Of a stretch of 64,000 nt of DNA, positions 22,922-32,792 are shown piece by piece. Source of the stretch: Serratia marcescens subsp. marcescens ATCC 13880 (lineage in GTDB: Bacteria > Pseudomonadota > Gammaproteobacteria > Enterobacterales > Enterobacteriaceae); the NCBI RefSeq assembly GCF_017299535.1, contig NZ_CP071238.1:1984001-2048000 (forward strand), in the 5' to 3' direction. The notes under the pieces were generated by a model. The model worked only from the letters and a program-made list of their open reading frames with translations, was not told the DNA's origin and searched no databases. A program made the position numbers and the translations under genes. The number at the start of each line of letters is the position of its first letter. Position 1 is the first letter of the stretch.

Positions 22922-23827
22922 TCAGGGCCTGGCGAATTTGTCGGTGAACAGCTCGCTGATGAAGTCGACGAAGACCCGAATTTTGTGGCTGCGATCCCGC
23001 AGGCGCGGATAGAGAATATTGATCGGCGCCCCTGTGGGCGCCCATTCCTGCAGTATCGGCTCCAATTCCCCTGTCTTCAGATAATTTTCCAGCGTGCAAT
23101 CCAGCAAGTAAACCAGGCCGAGGTGATTCCTGGCCACCTCGCACAGCGATTGAGAATGGTTGAAGCTCAGCAGCGGGCTGGGCGCCAGAGAGTAGCGTTC
23201 GTCGCCGCGAATGAACTGCCAGTCGTCCGCCGCCGCTGCGCCTGAACGCATAAATCCCAGCCGCTGATGCTGTTGCAGCTGTTCCGGGTGTTCCGGCCGG
23301 CCATGGCGCGCAAAATAATCGGGCGACGCACAGCACAGGTAGCGTGGTTGCAGCAATTGACGGCTGACCATCTCGGGGATGTCGCCGGCGCCGATGCGAA
23401 TAAATACGTCGGCGCGATCTTCCGCTGGATTGACCAGGCGATCGCTAACCGACACGCTGAGCTGCAACTCCGGGTATTGCGCCAAAAAAGCCGGCAGCGC
23501 TGGGGCGATATGCATGCTGCTCAGCATTGAGGCTATCTCAACCCGCAGCGGTCCGCGCGGTTGTTCAAAGTCACCCGACATGTCGTTTTTCAGCTGGTCA
23601 AACTGCCGCAGTATCTCTTGCGCGGTGCGATAGCAACGCTCCCCGGCGCTGGTCAGCGAGAAGCGCCGGGTTGAACGCTTGAAGAGGGACTGCCCGAACT
23701 GTTTTTCAAGCTGATTGATGCTGTACGTGACGCTGGCTGGGGAGAGCCCCATTTTGGTTGCCGCCTGGCTGAATCCCTCCATTTCCACCACCTGGCAGAA
23801 CACGCGCAACGCATGCAGTTCGTTCAT
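22922..23827 (-). CDS. LysR-family transcriptional regulator
   Basis: A 301-residue LysR-type protein. The N-terminal helix-turn-helix is in residues 18-37 (GFSQAATKMGLSPASVTYSI), followed by the effector domain. The start at 23825-23827 (MNELHALRVF) has GGA upstream and fits the family better than an ATG five codons earlier. It diverges from the exported SnoaL-like protein gene across 158 AT-rich bases, so that gene is a possible target. It belongs to the large group with short, promiscuous effector domains; the ligand is unknown. Confidence 0.85.
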   Translation of the reverse strand: MNELHALRVFCQVVEMEGFSQAATKMGLSPASVTYSINQLEKQFGQSLFKRSTRRFSLTSAGERCYRTAQEILRQFDQLKNDMSGDFEQPRGPLRVEIASMLSSMHIAPALPAFLAQYPELQLSVSVSDRLVNPAEDRADVFIRIGAGDIPEMVSRQLLQPRYLCCASPDYFARHGRPEHPEQLQQHQRLGFMRSGAAAADDWQFIRGDERYSLAPSPLLSFNHSQSLCEVARNHLGLVYLLDCTLENYLKTGELEPILQEWAPTGAPINILYPRLRDRSHKIRVFVDFISELFTDKFARP

Positions 23828-23985
23828 GTTAACAGCTTCCATTATTTAAATTATTAAAAGAGTATTTTTAAATATGCCGGCTGTCAATTTAACGCGGCAT
23901 TGGATAATTTATTTTAAGCGTTTTTATTTATCTGAATTCGCATCCTTTATTGCCATAATGAAATAACGCCGAAGAGGATATTTAT

Positions 23986-24504
23986 ATGAAAAAGTTAACT
24001 GCCGTATTGTTATTGGCGGGCGCGGGTTTGTGCGGCCAAACTTATGCCGCAAGCAGCGAGGCCGTACCGCAACGTTACAGGGTTTCCGCAGAGGCGGGCG
24101 TCGCGGCAGAGCAGAAGGCGGTGTATGAGCTGATAAACCGCTACCAGACAGCGCTTAACGCCGGCGACACACAAACGATTTTGTCACTTTTTGCGCCAGA
24201 AAGTTACTCGCAATGGAACGAAAAACCGACGGCGGACAGCAATGAAAAGCGCCGCCAACAATATGACAACTTATTTAAAAACGAGAAATTTGAAACCGAG
24301 TTTGCTTATGACAGCGTCAGCGTGAACGGTAATATGGCCTATGTGCGAACGCACCATCATCGCGGCGCAACGGTCACCCGAATAAGCGACGGCGCCACCC
24401 TGATCGATTTAAACCGTGAAGTATTTGTATTGGAGAAACAGCAGGGCCAATGGAAGATCGTGGTCTACACCTTTAATACCAATCCGATTCAAGGGGTGAG
24501 CTGA
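23986..24504 (+). CDS. exported SnoaL/NTF2-like protein
   Basis: A 172-residue protein with a signal peptide (MKKLTAVLLLAGAGLCGQTYA, cleavage after AYA). An NTF2-like domain follows: EQKAVYELINRYQTALNAGD, then FKNEKFETEFAYDSVSVNG and VFVLEKQQGQWKIVVYTFN. Such domains bind small ligands or act as isomerases. The substrate is unknown. It is divergent from a LysR regulator and ends in a hairpin terminator. Confidence 0.75.
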   Translation: MKKLTAVLLLAGAGLCGQTYAASSEAVPQRYRVSAEAGVAAEQKAVYELINRYQTALNAGDTQTILSLFAPESYSQWNEKPTADSNEKRRQQYDNLFKNEKFETEFAYDSVSVNGNMAYVRTHHHRGATVTRISDGATLIDLNREVFVLEKQQGQWKIVVYTFNTNPIQGVS

Positions 24505-24516
24505 TAAGGACAGATA

Positions 24517-24540
24517 AAGGCCGCGCAAGCGGCCTTCTTA
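24517..24540 (+). terminator. hairpin terminator after SnoaL-like gene
   Basis: AAGGCCGC-gcaa-GCGGCCTT, followed by CTTA. The strong stem has a short U-run and lies between convergent genes. Confidence 0.65.
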
Positions 24541-24555
24541 GGGTGTCGCGCGCGG

Positions 24556-25305
24556 TTACAGGTTCCCCACGCCGCCGTCCATTTGCAGCTCCGCGCCGAC
24601 CATAAATGCCGACTCGTCCGCCGCCAGAAACACCGCCGCTTTGGCCAGCTCCAGCGCGCTGCCCATGCGGCCGATCGGCACCAGCGCGCGGATATCGTCG
24701 CGCAATGCCTGCTCATCCGCTTCCGCCAGCCCCAGCTTACCCAGCGCCGGGGTTTCGGTCGGGCCGGGGCTGAGGCCGTTGACGCGAATGCCGCGCGCGT
24801 GCAGTTCGCCGGAGAGCGTTCTGGCCAAAGATAACAAACCGGCTTTGCTGGCGGCGTAGGCGCTGCTCTGCGGCAGGCCGATATGGGCGCTGACCGAACC
24901 GCACAGGATCACCGAAGAAGGGTTGGCCAGCAGCGGCAGCAGCGCCTGGATCAGAAAGAACGGTCCCTTGAGGTTGATGTCCATCAGCCGCTGGTAGCTC
25001 TGTTCATCCCATTCCTGCAGCGGGCGGTGCGTGACGTCGCCGGCGTTAACGTACAGCACGTCCAGCCGCGGCCACCGTTGCTCCAACTGCTGCGCCAGCG
25101 CACGTTGCTGTGGGATGTCGCCGGCGTCGCTCAGCAGCAGCAGCGCGTTGCCCGCCAATGCCTGGCCCGCCGCGTCCAGGGCGCGTTGGCTGCGGCCGGT
25201 GATCGCCACCGTCGCGCCCTCGGCGATGAACTGGCGGGCGGTTTCCAACCCGATGCCGCTGGTGCCGCCGGTGATCAATGCGTATTTGCCTTGCAGTCGT
25301 GACAT
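24556..25305 (-). CDS. short-chain dehydrogenase/reductase
   Basis: A 249-residue classical SDR. The NAD(P) motif is TGGTSGIG (residues 12-19), the NAG-type motif is YVNAGDVTHRP, and the active site has S-x12-Y-x3-K (GSVSAHIGLPQSSAYAASK). The start at 25303-25305 has AGAGGA upstream. It is divergent from an HxlR regulator, a common pair in which the regulator senses electrophiles or aldehydes. The substrate is unknown. Confidence 0.88.
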   Translation of the reverse strand: MSRLQGKYALITGGTSGIGLETARQFIAEGATVAITGRSQRALDAAGQALAGNALLLLSDAGDIPQQRALAQQLEQRWPRLDVLYVNAGDVTHRPLQEWDEQSYQRLMDINLKGPFFLIQALLPLLANPSSVILCGSVSAHIGLPQSSAYAASKAGLLSLARTLSGELHARGIRVNGLSPGPTETPALGKLGLAEADEQALRDDIRALVPIGRMGSALELAKAAVFLAADESAFMVGAELQMDGGVGNL

Positions 25306-25362
25306 AACCGATTCCTCTTTAGCGTCAGTTTCGGCATTATTTGCGCTATAGTTACTTTTGCA

Positions 25363-25385
25363 TAGTAGGCACCTTTTGGATACTA
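25363..25385. promoter_or_regulatory. probable HxlR operator between SDR and hxlR genes
   Basis: TAGTA (25363-25367) and TACTA (25381-25385) form an inverted repeat in the 99-base divergent gap. A further TTACTTTTGCATAGTA motif lies just left of it. Repeated short symmetric elements of this kind usually bind HxlR dimers. Confidence 0.4.
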
Positions 25386-25404
25386 ATGGACGAGGTGGGA
25401 TGAA

Positions 25405-25782
25405 ATGACGACGCAAGCGCCCTTAGCGGCGGAAAATAATTTGGCGGCGTTGCCGACGGCGGGTGAACCTTGCCCGATGGTGGACTTCGTCAATCTGGTG
25501 TCGGGCAAATGGGCGATACCGATCTTGTACCGGCTGATCATGATCGATGGCCCGGTGCGATTCAGCGAGCTGCAGCGGGCGGTGGCGCCCATTGCGCAAA
25601 AAGAGCTGACGCGCCAGCTGCGGCTGTTCGAACAGCGCGGTCTGGTGACGCGGCAGGTGTTTCCCGAAGTGCCGCCGCGAGTGGAGTATCAGGTCACCGC
25701 GCTGGGCAAATCGCTGCGGCCAACGTTGGACTCGCTGGCCGAGTGGATGCGTCGGCATGCGCCACAGCTGATCGGCGGCTAG
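25405..25782 (+). CDS. HxlR-family transcriptional regulator
   Basis: A 125-residue winged-helix protein. Cys28 lies in EPCPMVDFVNLVSGKWAI, at the usual HxlR position ahead of the recognition region, followed by SELQRAVAPIAQKELTRQL. It probably controls the divergent SDR gene and itself. The last 4 bases overlap the end of the convergent binding-protein gene. Confidence 0.88.
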   Translation: MTTQAPLAAENNLAALPTAGEPCPMVDFVNLVSGKWAIPILYRLIMIDGPVRFSELQRAVAPIAQKELTRQLRLFEQRGLVTRQVFPEVPPRVEYQVTALGKSLRPTLDSLAEWMRRHAPQLIGG

Positions 25783-26684
25783 TCGCCGATGCCTGGCGGG
25801 TTGATGGTTGAACGCTCGACCTTTTCGTCGCCTTCGCCCCAGCGTTCCAGCACCTGCGCATATTCGCCGCTGACGATAGCGCCATTGATGGCGGCGTTGA
25901 CGGCGTTCACCAACCCGTTGCCTTTTTTGGTGGTGACCGCGACATAGGCCACGTTGGGGCCGATGCCGACCATTTTGGTTTTGCCGGTCAGCGCCGCCTT
26001 GTAGGCGCCGGTGGAGTGAGGGCCGAAGAACGCATCGGCGCGCCCGGACTGAATGCTGAGGTTGGTGGCGGCGTCGTCGGTCACGTAGATCGGCTGCACC
26101 GGCGGCAGCCCGGCGGCGCGATTCTGCTTATCCCATCCCAGCAGAATGTTTTCCTGATTGGTGCCGGATCCGACGATGATCCGCAGACCGGCGACGTCCT
26201 GCGGCCGGTTGATCGCGGTGATGTTGCTGGTGGATTTGACGTAAAAGCCCAGCGTGTCCACTCGGTAAGTGGCGAAGTCGAATTTGGTTTTACGCTGTTT
26301 GGTGACGGCGATGTTGAAGATCGCCGCATCGTATTTGCCCGCGCTGATGCCAAGCGGCCAATCTTCCCACGAGGTGGGCACCAGATTCAGATCCAGCCCG
26401 AGGCTGTCGGCCACCAGGCGGGCGATGTCCGGATCGCTGCCGATCAGCGTTTTATTGTCTTCGGCGAACAGCGCCAGCGGCGGGGAGTTCTCAAATGCCA
26501 CCGCCACCGTCAGCTTGCCGGGCACCGCGAAGTGAAAGTTCGCCGGGATCAGCGCGATAGCGGCGGGGTTGTTCTCTGCGCGTATCGGCTGTCGATTAGC
26601 CTGCAGATCGATACCGCCCGACGGGGCCGCCTGCACGGCGGCGCTCAGCAACAGCGCGCACAGCGCCGGAATCCTCGGTAACAT
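25779..26684 (-). CDS. periplasmic amino-acid-type binding protein of an ABC importer
   Basis: A 301-residue solute-binding protein (SBP family 3). The signal peptide is MLPRIPALCALLLSAAVQA. The domain has the usual signatures (NKTLIGSDPDIARLVADSLG, then SWEDWPLGISAGKYDAAIFN). No permease or ATPase gene lies next to it, so it is an orphan. The ligand is unknown, perhaps a polar or charged amino acid. Confidence 0.82.
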   Translation of the reverse strand: MLPRIPALCALLLSAAVQAAPSGGIDLQANRQPIRAENNPAAIALIPANFHFAVPGKLTVAVAFENSPPLALFAEDNKTLIGSDPDIARLVADSLGLDLNLVPTSWEDWPLGISAGKYDAAIFNIAVTKQRKTKFDFATYRVDTLGFYVKSTSNITAINRPQDVAGLRIIVGSGTNQENILLGWDKQNRAAGLPPVQPIYVTDDAATNLSIQSGRADAFFGPHSTGAYKAALTGKTKMVGIGPNVAYVAVTTKKGNGLVNAVNAAINGAIVSGEYAQVLERWGEGDEKVERSTINPPGIGD

Positions 26685-26905
26685 AACGCCCTCTATCCTT
26701 TGTTAATCATGGGGTTACTATTGGCGGCGGCGCGGGGCAAGTAAAGCAACAATAGTGAATAACCAAAGTGAAAAGATGCACAAGCGGGGGGCCGGGCTGC
26801 GCGAATCTGCAGCACTCGACGTGGAAAGTGCGCAATCAGGTTGAAAGCAGTAGAATTTGTCACTCATACTGCGTACAGCTAATTGTGTAAAACAAGGAAC
26901 GCCAG

Positions 26906-27256
26906 ATGGCCGAAGAAACGATTTTCAGTAAAATTATCCGCCGCGAAATCCCTGCTGATGTGGTTTACCAGGATGAACTGGTGACCGCTTTCCGTGACAT
27001 CTCCCCCCAGGCGCCCACCCATGTGCTGATCGTTCCCAACGTGCTGATCCCAACCGTCAACGACGTGACCGTGGAGCACGAAGCCGCGCTGGGCCGTATG
27101 ATCACCGCCGCGGCGAAAATCGCCGAACAGGAAGGCATCGCCGAGGACGGCTACCGCCTGATCGTCAACTGCAATCGCCACGCCGGTCAGGAGGTCTATC
27201 ATATTCATATGCACCTGGTCGGTGGCCGCTCGCTGGGGCCGCTGTTGTCACGTTAA
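26906..27256 (+). CDS. hinT: HIT-family purine nucleoside phosphoramidase HinT
   Basis: A 116-residue HIT hydrolase with the triad H99-I-H101-M-H103. It cleaves AMP-lysine and other adenosine phosphoramidates in the cytoplasm. It opens the hinT-ycfL-lpoB-thiK-nagZ run found in enterobacteria. A weak promoter (TTGAAA 26841-26846, CATACT 26865-26870, 18-base spacer) precedes it. Confidence 0.95.
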   Translation: MAEETIFSKIIRREIPADVVYQDELVTAFRDISPQAPTHVLIVPNVLIPTVNDVTVEHEAALGRMITAAAKIAEQEGIAEDGYRLIVNCNRHAGQEVYHIHMHLVGGRSLGPLLSR

Positions 27257-27267
27257 GCGAGGAAATC

Positions 27268-27657
27268 ATGCGCGGTAAAAAAACTCTGCGTGGTCTGATG
27301 GCGTTGGCGCTGCCCGCCGCGTTGTTGATGGGATGCAGCTCACCGCCCGGCATCGCGGTCAACCAAGGGCAGACGGTGGTGATGGATCCTTCGGTGCTGA
27401 CTGCCGGCATTCTGGCCGATACGCCCTCGATTTCGAACGCTTCCGGGCGGGTGATGGCAACCTCGGTGCTCAATAACAGTCAGCCGACGCCGGTCACCGT
27501 ACATTACCGTTTCTATTGGTACGACGCGCAGGGACTGGATATTCGCCCCTTCGAGAAACCGCGCGAGATCGTGGTGGCGCCCAACTCGGACGCCAAAATC
27601 TACTCGATTAACGGCAATCTGGACGCTAAAAGCGCGCGTCTGTATCTGTACCTGTAA
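27268..27657 (+). CDS. ycfL: YcfL family lipoprotein
   Basis: A 129-residue DUF1425 protein with the lipobox LLMGC (Cys24). The mature part is a small beta-sandwich (TPVTVHYRFYWYDAQGLD). It lies 11 bases after hinT and before lpoB, as in E. coli. The function is not established. Confidence 0.9.
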   Translation: MRGKKTLRGLMALALPAALLMGCSSPPGIAVNQGQTVVMDPSVLTAGILADTPSISNASGRVMATSVLNNSQPTPVTVHYRFYWYDAQGLDIRPFEKPREIVVAPNSDAKIYSINGNLDAKSARLYLYL

Positions 27658-27683
27658 GCGCTTGCCAGGTTTGGAGAAAAAGC

Positions 27684-28274
27684 ATGAAAAAGTACGTCTT
27701 AGTGGCGCTGGCCGCATTCACCCTGAGCGGCTGTCTGTCGCGCCCGCCTGAGCCGGAACAACCGCTGCCGCCGGTCACCGTCGAGCCGGATCAGCCGCAG
27801 CCGCCGGTCGAGCAGCCGCAGCCGCCAACTACCGAGCCGGTGCCGCAGCCGCCGAAAATCCAGCAGCTCGACTGGCTGGGCAGCGTTCAGCCGCTGGTGG
27901 GGCAGATGTTGAAGGCCGATGGCGTCACGGCCGGCAGCGTGTTGCTGCTGGACAGCGTCAAGAACAACACCAACGGTTCGCTGCAGATGGGCAAAGCCAC
28001 CGCGGCGCTGTATAAGGCGCTGGCGTCGAACTCCACCTTCAGCGTGGTGCCGGAAGCGAAGCTGACGAGCGCCAGACAAACGCTGGGCCTGTCGGCGGAT
28101 GACAGCTTCGGCTCGCGCAGCAAGGCGATTGGCCTGGCGCGCATCGTCGGCGCGCAGTACGTGCTGTACAGCGACGTCAGCGGCGACGTGAAGTCGCCGG
28201 CGTTGGATATGCAGCTGATGCTGGTGCAAACCGGCGAGATCGTCTGGTCGGGCAATGGCGCCGTTAAACGCTGA
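27684..28274 (+). CDS. lpoB: outer-membrane lipoprotein LpoB, PBP1b activator
   Basis: A 196-residue lipoprotein with the lipobox TLSGC (Cys17), a long Pro/Gln/Glu linker (about 20-55) that spans the periplasm, and the globular domain from LDWLGSVQPLVGQML. It activates the transpeptidase and glycosyltransferase of PBP1b. The 3' end overlaps thiK by 20 bases. Confidence 0.93.
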   Translation: MKKYVLVALAAFTLSGCLSRPPEPEQPLPPVTVEPDQPQPPVEQPQPPTTEPVPQPPKIQQLDWLGSVQPLVGQMLKADGVTAGSVLLLDSVKNNTNGSLQMGKATAALYKALASNSTFSVVPEAKLTSARQTLGLSADDSFGSRSKAIGLARIVGAQYVLYSDVSGDVKSPALDMQLMLVQTGEIVWSGNGAVKR

Positions 28275-29121
28275 GGCCGCGCTGCGACGATTGATGGAAA
28301 CCAGACTGCCGGCGGTGAATACCGCCGGTTGTCATTTCAGCCCGGTGCAGGGGCTGACCGGCGAGAGCTGGCGTATCGACGGCGCGGGCATTACGCTGCT
28401 GGCGCGGCAACACAGCGCGGAGAAACGCGCGCTGGGCGTGAGCAGGCGGCGGGAAGCGCAGGTCTTGCGTCGCTGCGCGCCGGGGCTGGGGCCACGGGTT
28501 TTCGCGCAGAATAATCAGTGGCTTATCCTCGAATGGCTTGAAGGTGACGTCGTCACAATTGCCGAGTTTGACGCGCTGAATCAGCGCGGCGAGCTGGCGG
28601 CGATGGTGGCGACGCTGCATCGGCGGCCGCTCAGCGGTTACCGGCTGGATCTGCGGCGGCAGTTCCTCCGCTACTGGCAGCAGCTGGATACGCGGCGTTT
28701 AACCCCCGCCTGGCTGCGCCTGCAGCGTCATTTTTTACGCAGCGCCTTGCCACGGCCGCTGCGTCTGGCGCCGCTGCACATGGATATCCATCCGGGCAAT
28801 CTGCTCGCCACCGGCGAAGGGCTGCGGCTGATCGACTGGGAGTATGCCGCCGACGGTGATGTGGCGCTGGATATCGCCGCGCTGTTTCGCAGCAACGGCT
28901 GGTCGGCCGAACGGCAGCAGCGCTTTTTGCAGCACTACGCGCGTCAGGATTATCACGACATCGCTCGGCTGCAGGCACAGGTGCGCCGTTGGCTGCCGTG
29001 GGTGGATTATCTGATGCTGCTGTGGTTTGAAGTGCGCTGGCAGCAGAGCGGCGACGTTGAATTTTTGCGCTGGGGCGCTGCGCTGCGCCGGCGATTCTGT
29101 TTATCACCATCCGAATTCTGA
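28255..29121 (+). CDS. thiK: thiamine kinase
   Basis: A 288-residue kinase of the aminoglycoside-phosphotransferase fold that phosphorylates thiamine in salvage. The catalytic loop is PLHMDIHPGNLL and the metal motif is RLIDWEYAADGDVALDIA. It starts inside lpoB, and the order lpoB-thiK-nagZ is that of E. coli. Confidence 0.9.
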   Translation: MAPLNAEAALRRLMETRLPAVNTAGCHFSPVQGLTGESWRIDGAGITLLARQHSAEKRALGVSRRREAQVLRRCAPGLGPRVFAQNNQWLILEWLEGDVVTIAEFDALNQRGELAAMVATLHRRPLSGYRLDLRRQFLRYWQQLDTRRLTPAWLRLQRHFLRSALPRPLRLAPLHMDIHPGNLLATGEGLRLIDWEYAADGDVALDIAALFRSNGWSAERQQRFLQHYARQDYHDIARLQAQVRRWLPWVDYLMLLWFEVRWQQSGDVEFLRWGAALRRRFCLSPSEF

Positions 29122-29146
29122 ACGAACACAATGAAGTGAGGTGCCC

Positions 29147-30178
29147 GTGGGCCCAGTAATGCTAGATGTCGCCGGCTACGAGCTGGATGCAGAAGAACGC
29201 GAAATATTGAAACACCCGCTGGTTGGCGGATTGATCTTGTTTACCCGCAACTTCCACGATGCGGAGCAGCTGCGTGAGCTGGTGCGCCAGATCCGCGCCG
29301 AATCGCACGATCGGCTGGTGGTGGCGGTAGATCAGGAAGGCGGGCGCGTGCAGCGCTTCCGCGAGGGCTTCACCCGTCTGCCGGCGGCGCAGTCGTTTGC
29401 CGCGTTGCACGATGCGCAGGAAGGCGGCCGTCTGGCGCAGGAGGCCGGCTGGCTGATGGCGGCGGAAATGATCGCGCAGGATATCGACATCAGCTTTGCG
29501 CCGGTGCTGGACATCGGCCACGGCAGCGCGGCGATCGGCGAGCGTTCGTTCCACAGCGATCCGCCGCAGGCGTTGGCGATGGCGGAACGCTTCATCCTCG
29601 GCATGCACAGCGCCGGCATGAAAACCACCGGCAAACACTTCCCGGGGCACGGCGCCGTCAGCGCCGATTCGCACAAGGAAACCCCGCGCGATCCGCGGCC
29701 GCTGGCGCAGATCCGCGAGCACGACATGGCGATCTTCCGCGAGCTGATCAACCGTCAGCTGTTGGACGCCGTCATGCCGGCCCACGTCATCTATACTGAA
29801 GCGGACCCGCGTCCGGCCAGCGGCTCGCCGTACTGGCTGCAGCAGATCCTGCGTCAGGAGCTGGGCTTCGACGGCGTGATTTTCTCCGACGATCTGTCGA
29901 TGGAAGGCGCTGCCATCATGGGCAGCTATGCCGAACGCGGCCAGGCGGCGTTGGATGCCGGTTGCGACATGATCCTGGTGTGCAACCACCGCGAAGGCGC
30001 GGTCAGCGTGTTGGATAACCTGTCCCCGGTCAAAGCAGAGAAGGTGAAGCGGTTATATCATCGCGGTCAGTTCACCCGTCAGGAACTGCGCGACTCCGAG
30101 CGCTGGCAGCAGGCGCACAAGGCGCTCAGCGCGCTGAGCGAGCGCTGGGAGGAGCACAAGCAGCGTTCGCAAGGGTGA
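29147..30178 (+). CDS. nagZ: beta-N-acetylhexosaminidase NagZ
   Basis: A 343-residue GH3 enzyme of cytoplasmic peptidoglycan recycling. It removes GlcNAc from anhydromuropeptides and so affects ampC induction. It shows the KHFPGHG-x-DSH motif ([20 protein letters not shown]) and the nucleophile in FSDDLSM. The GTG at 29147 gives the E. coli-type start MGPVMLDV; GTG at 29141 would add two residues. Confidence 0.95.
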   Translation: MGPVMLDVAGYELDAEEREILKHPLVGGLILFTRNFHDAEQLRELVRQIRAESHDRLVVAVDQEGGRVQRFREGFTRLPAAQSFAALHDAQEGGRLAQEAGWLMAAEMIAQDIDISFAPVLDIGHGSAAIGERSFHSDPPQALAMAERFILGMHSAGMKTTGKHFPGHGAVSADSHKETPRDPRPLAQIREHDMAIFRELINRQLLDAVMPAHVIYTEADPRPASGSPYWLQQILRQELGFDGVIFSDDLSMEGAAIMGSYAERGQAALDAGCDMILVCNHREGAVSVLDNLSPVKAEKVKRLYHRGQFTRQELRDSERWQQAHKALSALSERWEEHKQRSQG

Positions 30179-30216
30179 ATCCAGGCGCCGCACCGCGGCG
30201 CAGAGCGGAAATGATG

Positions 30217-30236
30217 AGGGCCGCGCCCGCGGCCCT
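30217..30236 (+). terminator. strong hairpin between nagZ and ycfP
   Basis: AGGGCCGC-gccc-GCGGCCCT is a perfect 8-base stem. The U-run after it is weak (TGGCTTGTT), so termination may be partial. Confidence 0.5.
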
Positions 30237-30257
30237 TGGCTTGTTGCGAGGATCCAC

Positions 30258-30800
30258 ATGATTATCTATTTGCACGGCTTCGATTCCACCAGTCCCGGCA
30301 ATCATGAAAAGGTGTTACAGCTGCAGTTTATCGATCCGGACGTGCGCTTTATCAGCTACAGCACGCTGCATCCGCGTCACGACATGCAGCATCTGTTGAA
30401 AGAGGTGGACAAGGCGGTGCAGCAGGGCGGCGACGCGCACCCGTTGATCTGCGGGGTCGGCCTCGGCGGCTTCTGGGCGGAGCGCATCGGTTTCCTGTGC
30501 GGCATTCGCCAGGCGATGTTCAATCCCAACCTGTACCCGGAAGAGCACATGCACGGCAAGATAGACCGGCCGGAAGAGTATCGCGATATCGCCACCAAGT
30601 GCGTGGAGGATTTCCGCGAGAAAAACCGCGATCGCTGTCTGGTGGTGCTGTCGCGCCACGACGAGGTGCTGGATAACCGGCGCAGCGCCGAATTGCTGCA
30701 TCACTACTACGAGATTGTGTGGGATGAACAGCAGACGCACAAGTTCAAAAACATCTCGCCGCATCTGCAGCGGCTCAAGGCGTTCAAGGCGCTGGGTTAA
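30258..30800 (+). CDS. ycfP: YcfP (UPF0227) alpha/beta-hydrolase-like protein
   Basis: A 180-residue protein starting [15 protein letters not shown], with [15 protein letters not shown] in place of a GxSxG nucleophile elbow (Gly-Leu-Gly), so it is probably not a serine hydrolase. The gene order nagZ-ycfP-ndh is as in E. coli. Function unknown. Confidence 0.92.
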   Translation: MIIYLHGFDSTSPGNHEKVLQLQFIDPDVRFISYSTLHPRHDMQHLLKEVDKAVQQGGDAHPLICGVGLGGFWAERIGFLCGIRQAMFNPNLYPEEHMHGKIDRPEEYRDIATKCVEDFREKNRDRCLVVLSRHDEVLDNRRSAELLHHYYEIVWDEQQTHKFKNISPHLQRLKAFKALG

Positions 30801-30821
30801 CAGTTTCATAACGCTGCCGCG

Positions 30822-30865
30822 AGCCGCGCTCCCCGTTTTTCACCGGCGGAAAGTGCGGCTTTTTT
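30822..30865 (+). terminator. terminator after ycfP
   Basis: AGCCGC (30822-30827) pairs with GCGGCT (30855-30860), followed by TTTTTT. The loop is long (27 bases) and may fold further. Confidence 0.5.
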
Positions 30866-30983
30866 GTGCGTCAAAGCAAGATTCTCTGTGGCAATCGGCA
30901 AAATTTAAAACTGTGACTCAGCGCTAACTATTTGAATCACAATCCCCAAAAAATCCCCTCGTCCAGCCTTTAACCAAAAAAAA

Positions 30984-30997
30984 TTGATGTACGTCAA
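30984..30997. promoter_or_regulatory. FNR-like box upstream of ndh
   Basis: TTGATGTACGTCAA matches the FNR site TTGAT-N4-ATCAA except one base, inside a longer AAATTGA...TCAATTT symmetry. E. coli ndh is repressed by FNR under anaerobiosis, so the same control is likely. A possible -10 TATTCT lies at 31027-31032. The 332 bases between ycfP and ndh hold no gene. Confidence 0.6.
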
Positions 30998-31132
30998 TTT
31001 TGGTATGACCAAATAACCTCACATGCTATTCTGGCTGCAGAGAGCCGATTTATTTTACGCGAACCCTATGTATTCTAAGGATATTATTTATTTACCCTGG
31101 GATAACAAATGGTTCACATTTAGGGGGTTATT

Positions 31133-32437
31133 TTGACAACGCCAAAGAAGAAAATCGTTATTGTTGGCGGCGGCGCCGGTGGTCTGGAGCTGGCAACCAG
31201 CCTGGGCCATAAACTTGGCCGCAAGAACAAAGCCGAGATCACGCTGGTGGATCGCAACCACAGCCATTTGTGGAAACCGCTGTTGCACGAAGTGGCGACC
31301 GGTTCCCTCGATGACGGCGTGGATGCGCTCAGCTACCTGGCGCACGCGCGCAATCACCATTTCAGCTTCCAACTGGGGTCGTTGACCAACATCAACCGCG
31401 AGACGCAAACTCTGCAGCTGGCGCAGATCTGCGACGAGCAGGGCGGCGAACTGGTGCCGGCGCGCGAATTGCCGTACGACATCCTGGTGATGGCGCTGGG
31501 CAGCACCTCGAACGATTTCGGTACGCCGGGCGTGAAAGAGCACTGCATCTTCCTGGATAACCCCCATCAGGCACGTCGTTTCCACAACGAAATGCTCAAC
31601 CTGTTCCTGAAGTTCTCGGCGCAGCCGGGGCAAAAAGAGCGGGTCAACATCGCTATCGTCGGCGGCGGCGCCACCGGCGTTGAACTGTCCGCCGAACTGC
31701 ACAACGCGGTGAAGCAGTTGCACAGCTACGGTTTCGAAGGCCTGGACAACAGCGCGCTCAACGTGACGCTGGTGGAAGCCGGCGAGCGCATCCTGCCGGC
31801 GCTGCCGCCGCGCATTTCCGCCGCCGCGCACCAGGAGTTGATCAAACTGGGCGTGCGCGTGCTGACCAACACCATGGTGACCAGCGCGGACGCCAAGGGG
31901 CTGAACACCAAGGGCGGCGAATTTATCGACGCCGATCTGATGGTGTGGGCGGCCGGCATCAAGGCGCCGGACTTTATGAAGGACATCGGCGGCCTGGAAA
32001 CCAACCGCATCAACCAGCTGGTGGTGGAGCCGACGCTGCAGACCACGCGCGATCCGAACATCTTCGCCATCGGCGACTGCGCCTCCTGCCCGAAAGAGGG
32101 CGGCGGTTTCGTGCCGCCGCGCGCACAGTCGGCGCACCAGATGGCCTCACGCTGCGCCACCAATATTCTGGCGCTGATGAACGGCCAGACGCTGAAGCCA
32201 TACGTGTATAAAGACCACGGCTCGCTGGTGTCGCTGTCGCGCTTCAGCACCGTCGGCAGCCTGATGGGCAACCTGATGCGCGGCTCCATGATGGTGGAAG
32301 GGCGCATCGCGCGCTTCGTTTACATCTCGCTGTACCGCATGCACCAGGTGGCGCTGCATGGCTACATCAAAACCGGCCTGATGATGCTGGTGGGCGGCAT
32401 CAACCGGGTGATCCGTCCGCGTCTGAAGATGCACTGA
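31133..32437 (+). CDS. ndh: type II NADH dehydrogenase
   Basis: A 434-residue non-proton-pumping NADH:quinone oxidoreductase on the inner face of the membrane. Its two dinucleotide folds are [12 protein letters not shown] and [15 protein letters not shown]. The FAD-binding end is [12 protein letters not shown]. The start TTG (31133-31135) follows AGGGGG and gives [12 protein letters not shown], as in E. coli Ndh; no ATG fits. Confidence 0.95.
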   Translation: MTTPKKKIVIVGGGAGGLELATSLGHKLGRKNKAEITLVDRNHSHLWKPLLHEVATGSLDDGVDALSYLAHARNHHFSFQLGSLTNINRETQTLQLAQICDEQGGELVPARELPYDILVMALGSTSNDFGTPGVKEHCIFLDNPHQARRFHNEMLNLFLKFSAQPGQKERVNIAIVGGGATGVELSAELHNAVKQLHSYGFEGLDNSALNVTLVEAGERILPALPPRISAAAHQELIKLGVRVLTNTMVTSADAKGLNTKGGEFIDADLMVWAAGIKAPDFMKDIGGLETNRINQLVVEPTLQTTRDPNIFAIGDCASCPKEGGGFVPPRAQSAHQMASRCATNILALMNGQTLKPYVYKDHGSLVSLSRFSTVGSLMGNLMRGSMMVEGRIARFVYISLYRMHQVALHGYIKTGLMMLVGGINRVIRPRLKMH

Positions 32438-32454
32438 TCCCGCCTTTGTCGATC

Positions 32455-32487
32455 AACCCGCGCCGGTTCGCCCGCGCGGGTTTTTTT
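32455..32487 (+). terminator. ndh terminator
   Basis: CCCGCGC (32457-32463) pairs with GCGCGGG (32474-32480), with AA before and TTTTTTT after. The rest of the 355-base gap to ycfJ shows no gene. Confidence 0.8.
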
Positions 32488-32792
32488 ATGGCGGCGCGAG
32501 GCGATCGGCGGCGGTTGTTTGATTCTTCTGCACAAGCCGTCATCGGCATGGGTAAAATTCTTAAGATTCCTCCTAAACAACGGGAAAACGGCCGTTTTCC
32601 CGCATTTTTGGTCCCTTTGTCTTATTGCGGGCCTTCAGATCATTGTGCAGACTTTACCTCGTTTACAGACGGCGCGTCGCGCACGCCGTAAACCGGGATA
32701 CCGCAAGCCGCCCATGCGCAAAATAATAAGCGCGGTGCAGCCGGTAACAGACCCCGGAAAAAATGCGTGGTAACACTTTCAGGAGGTTTCCT

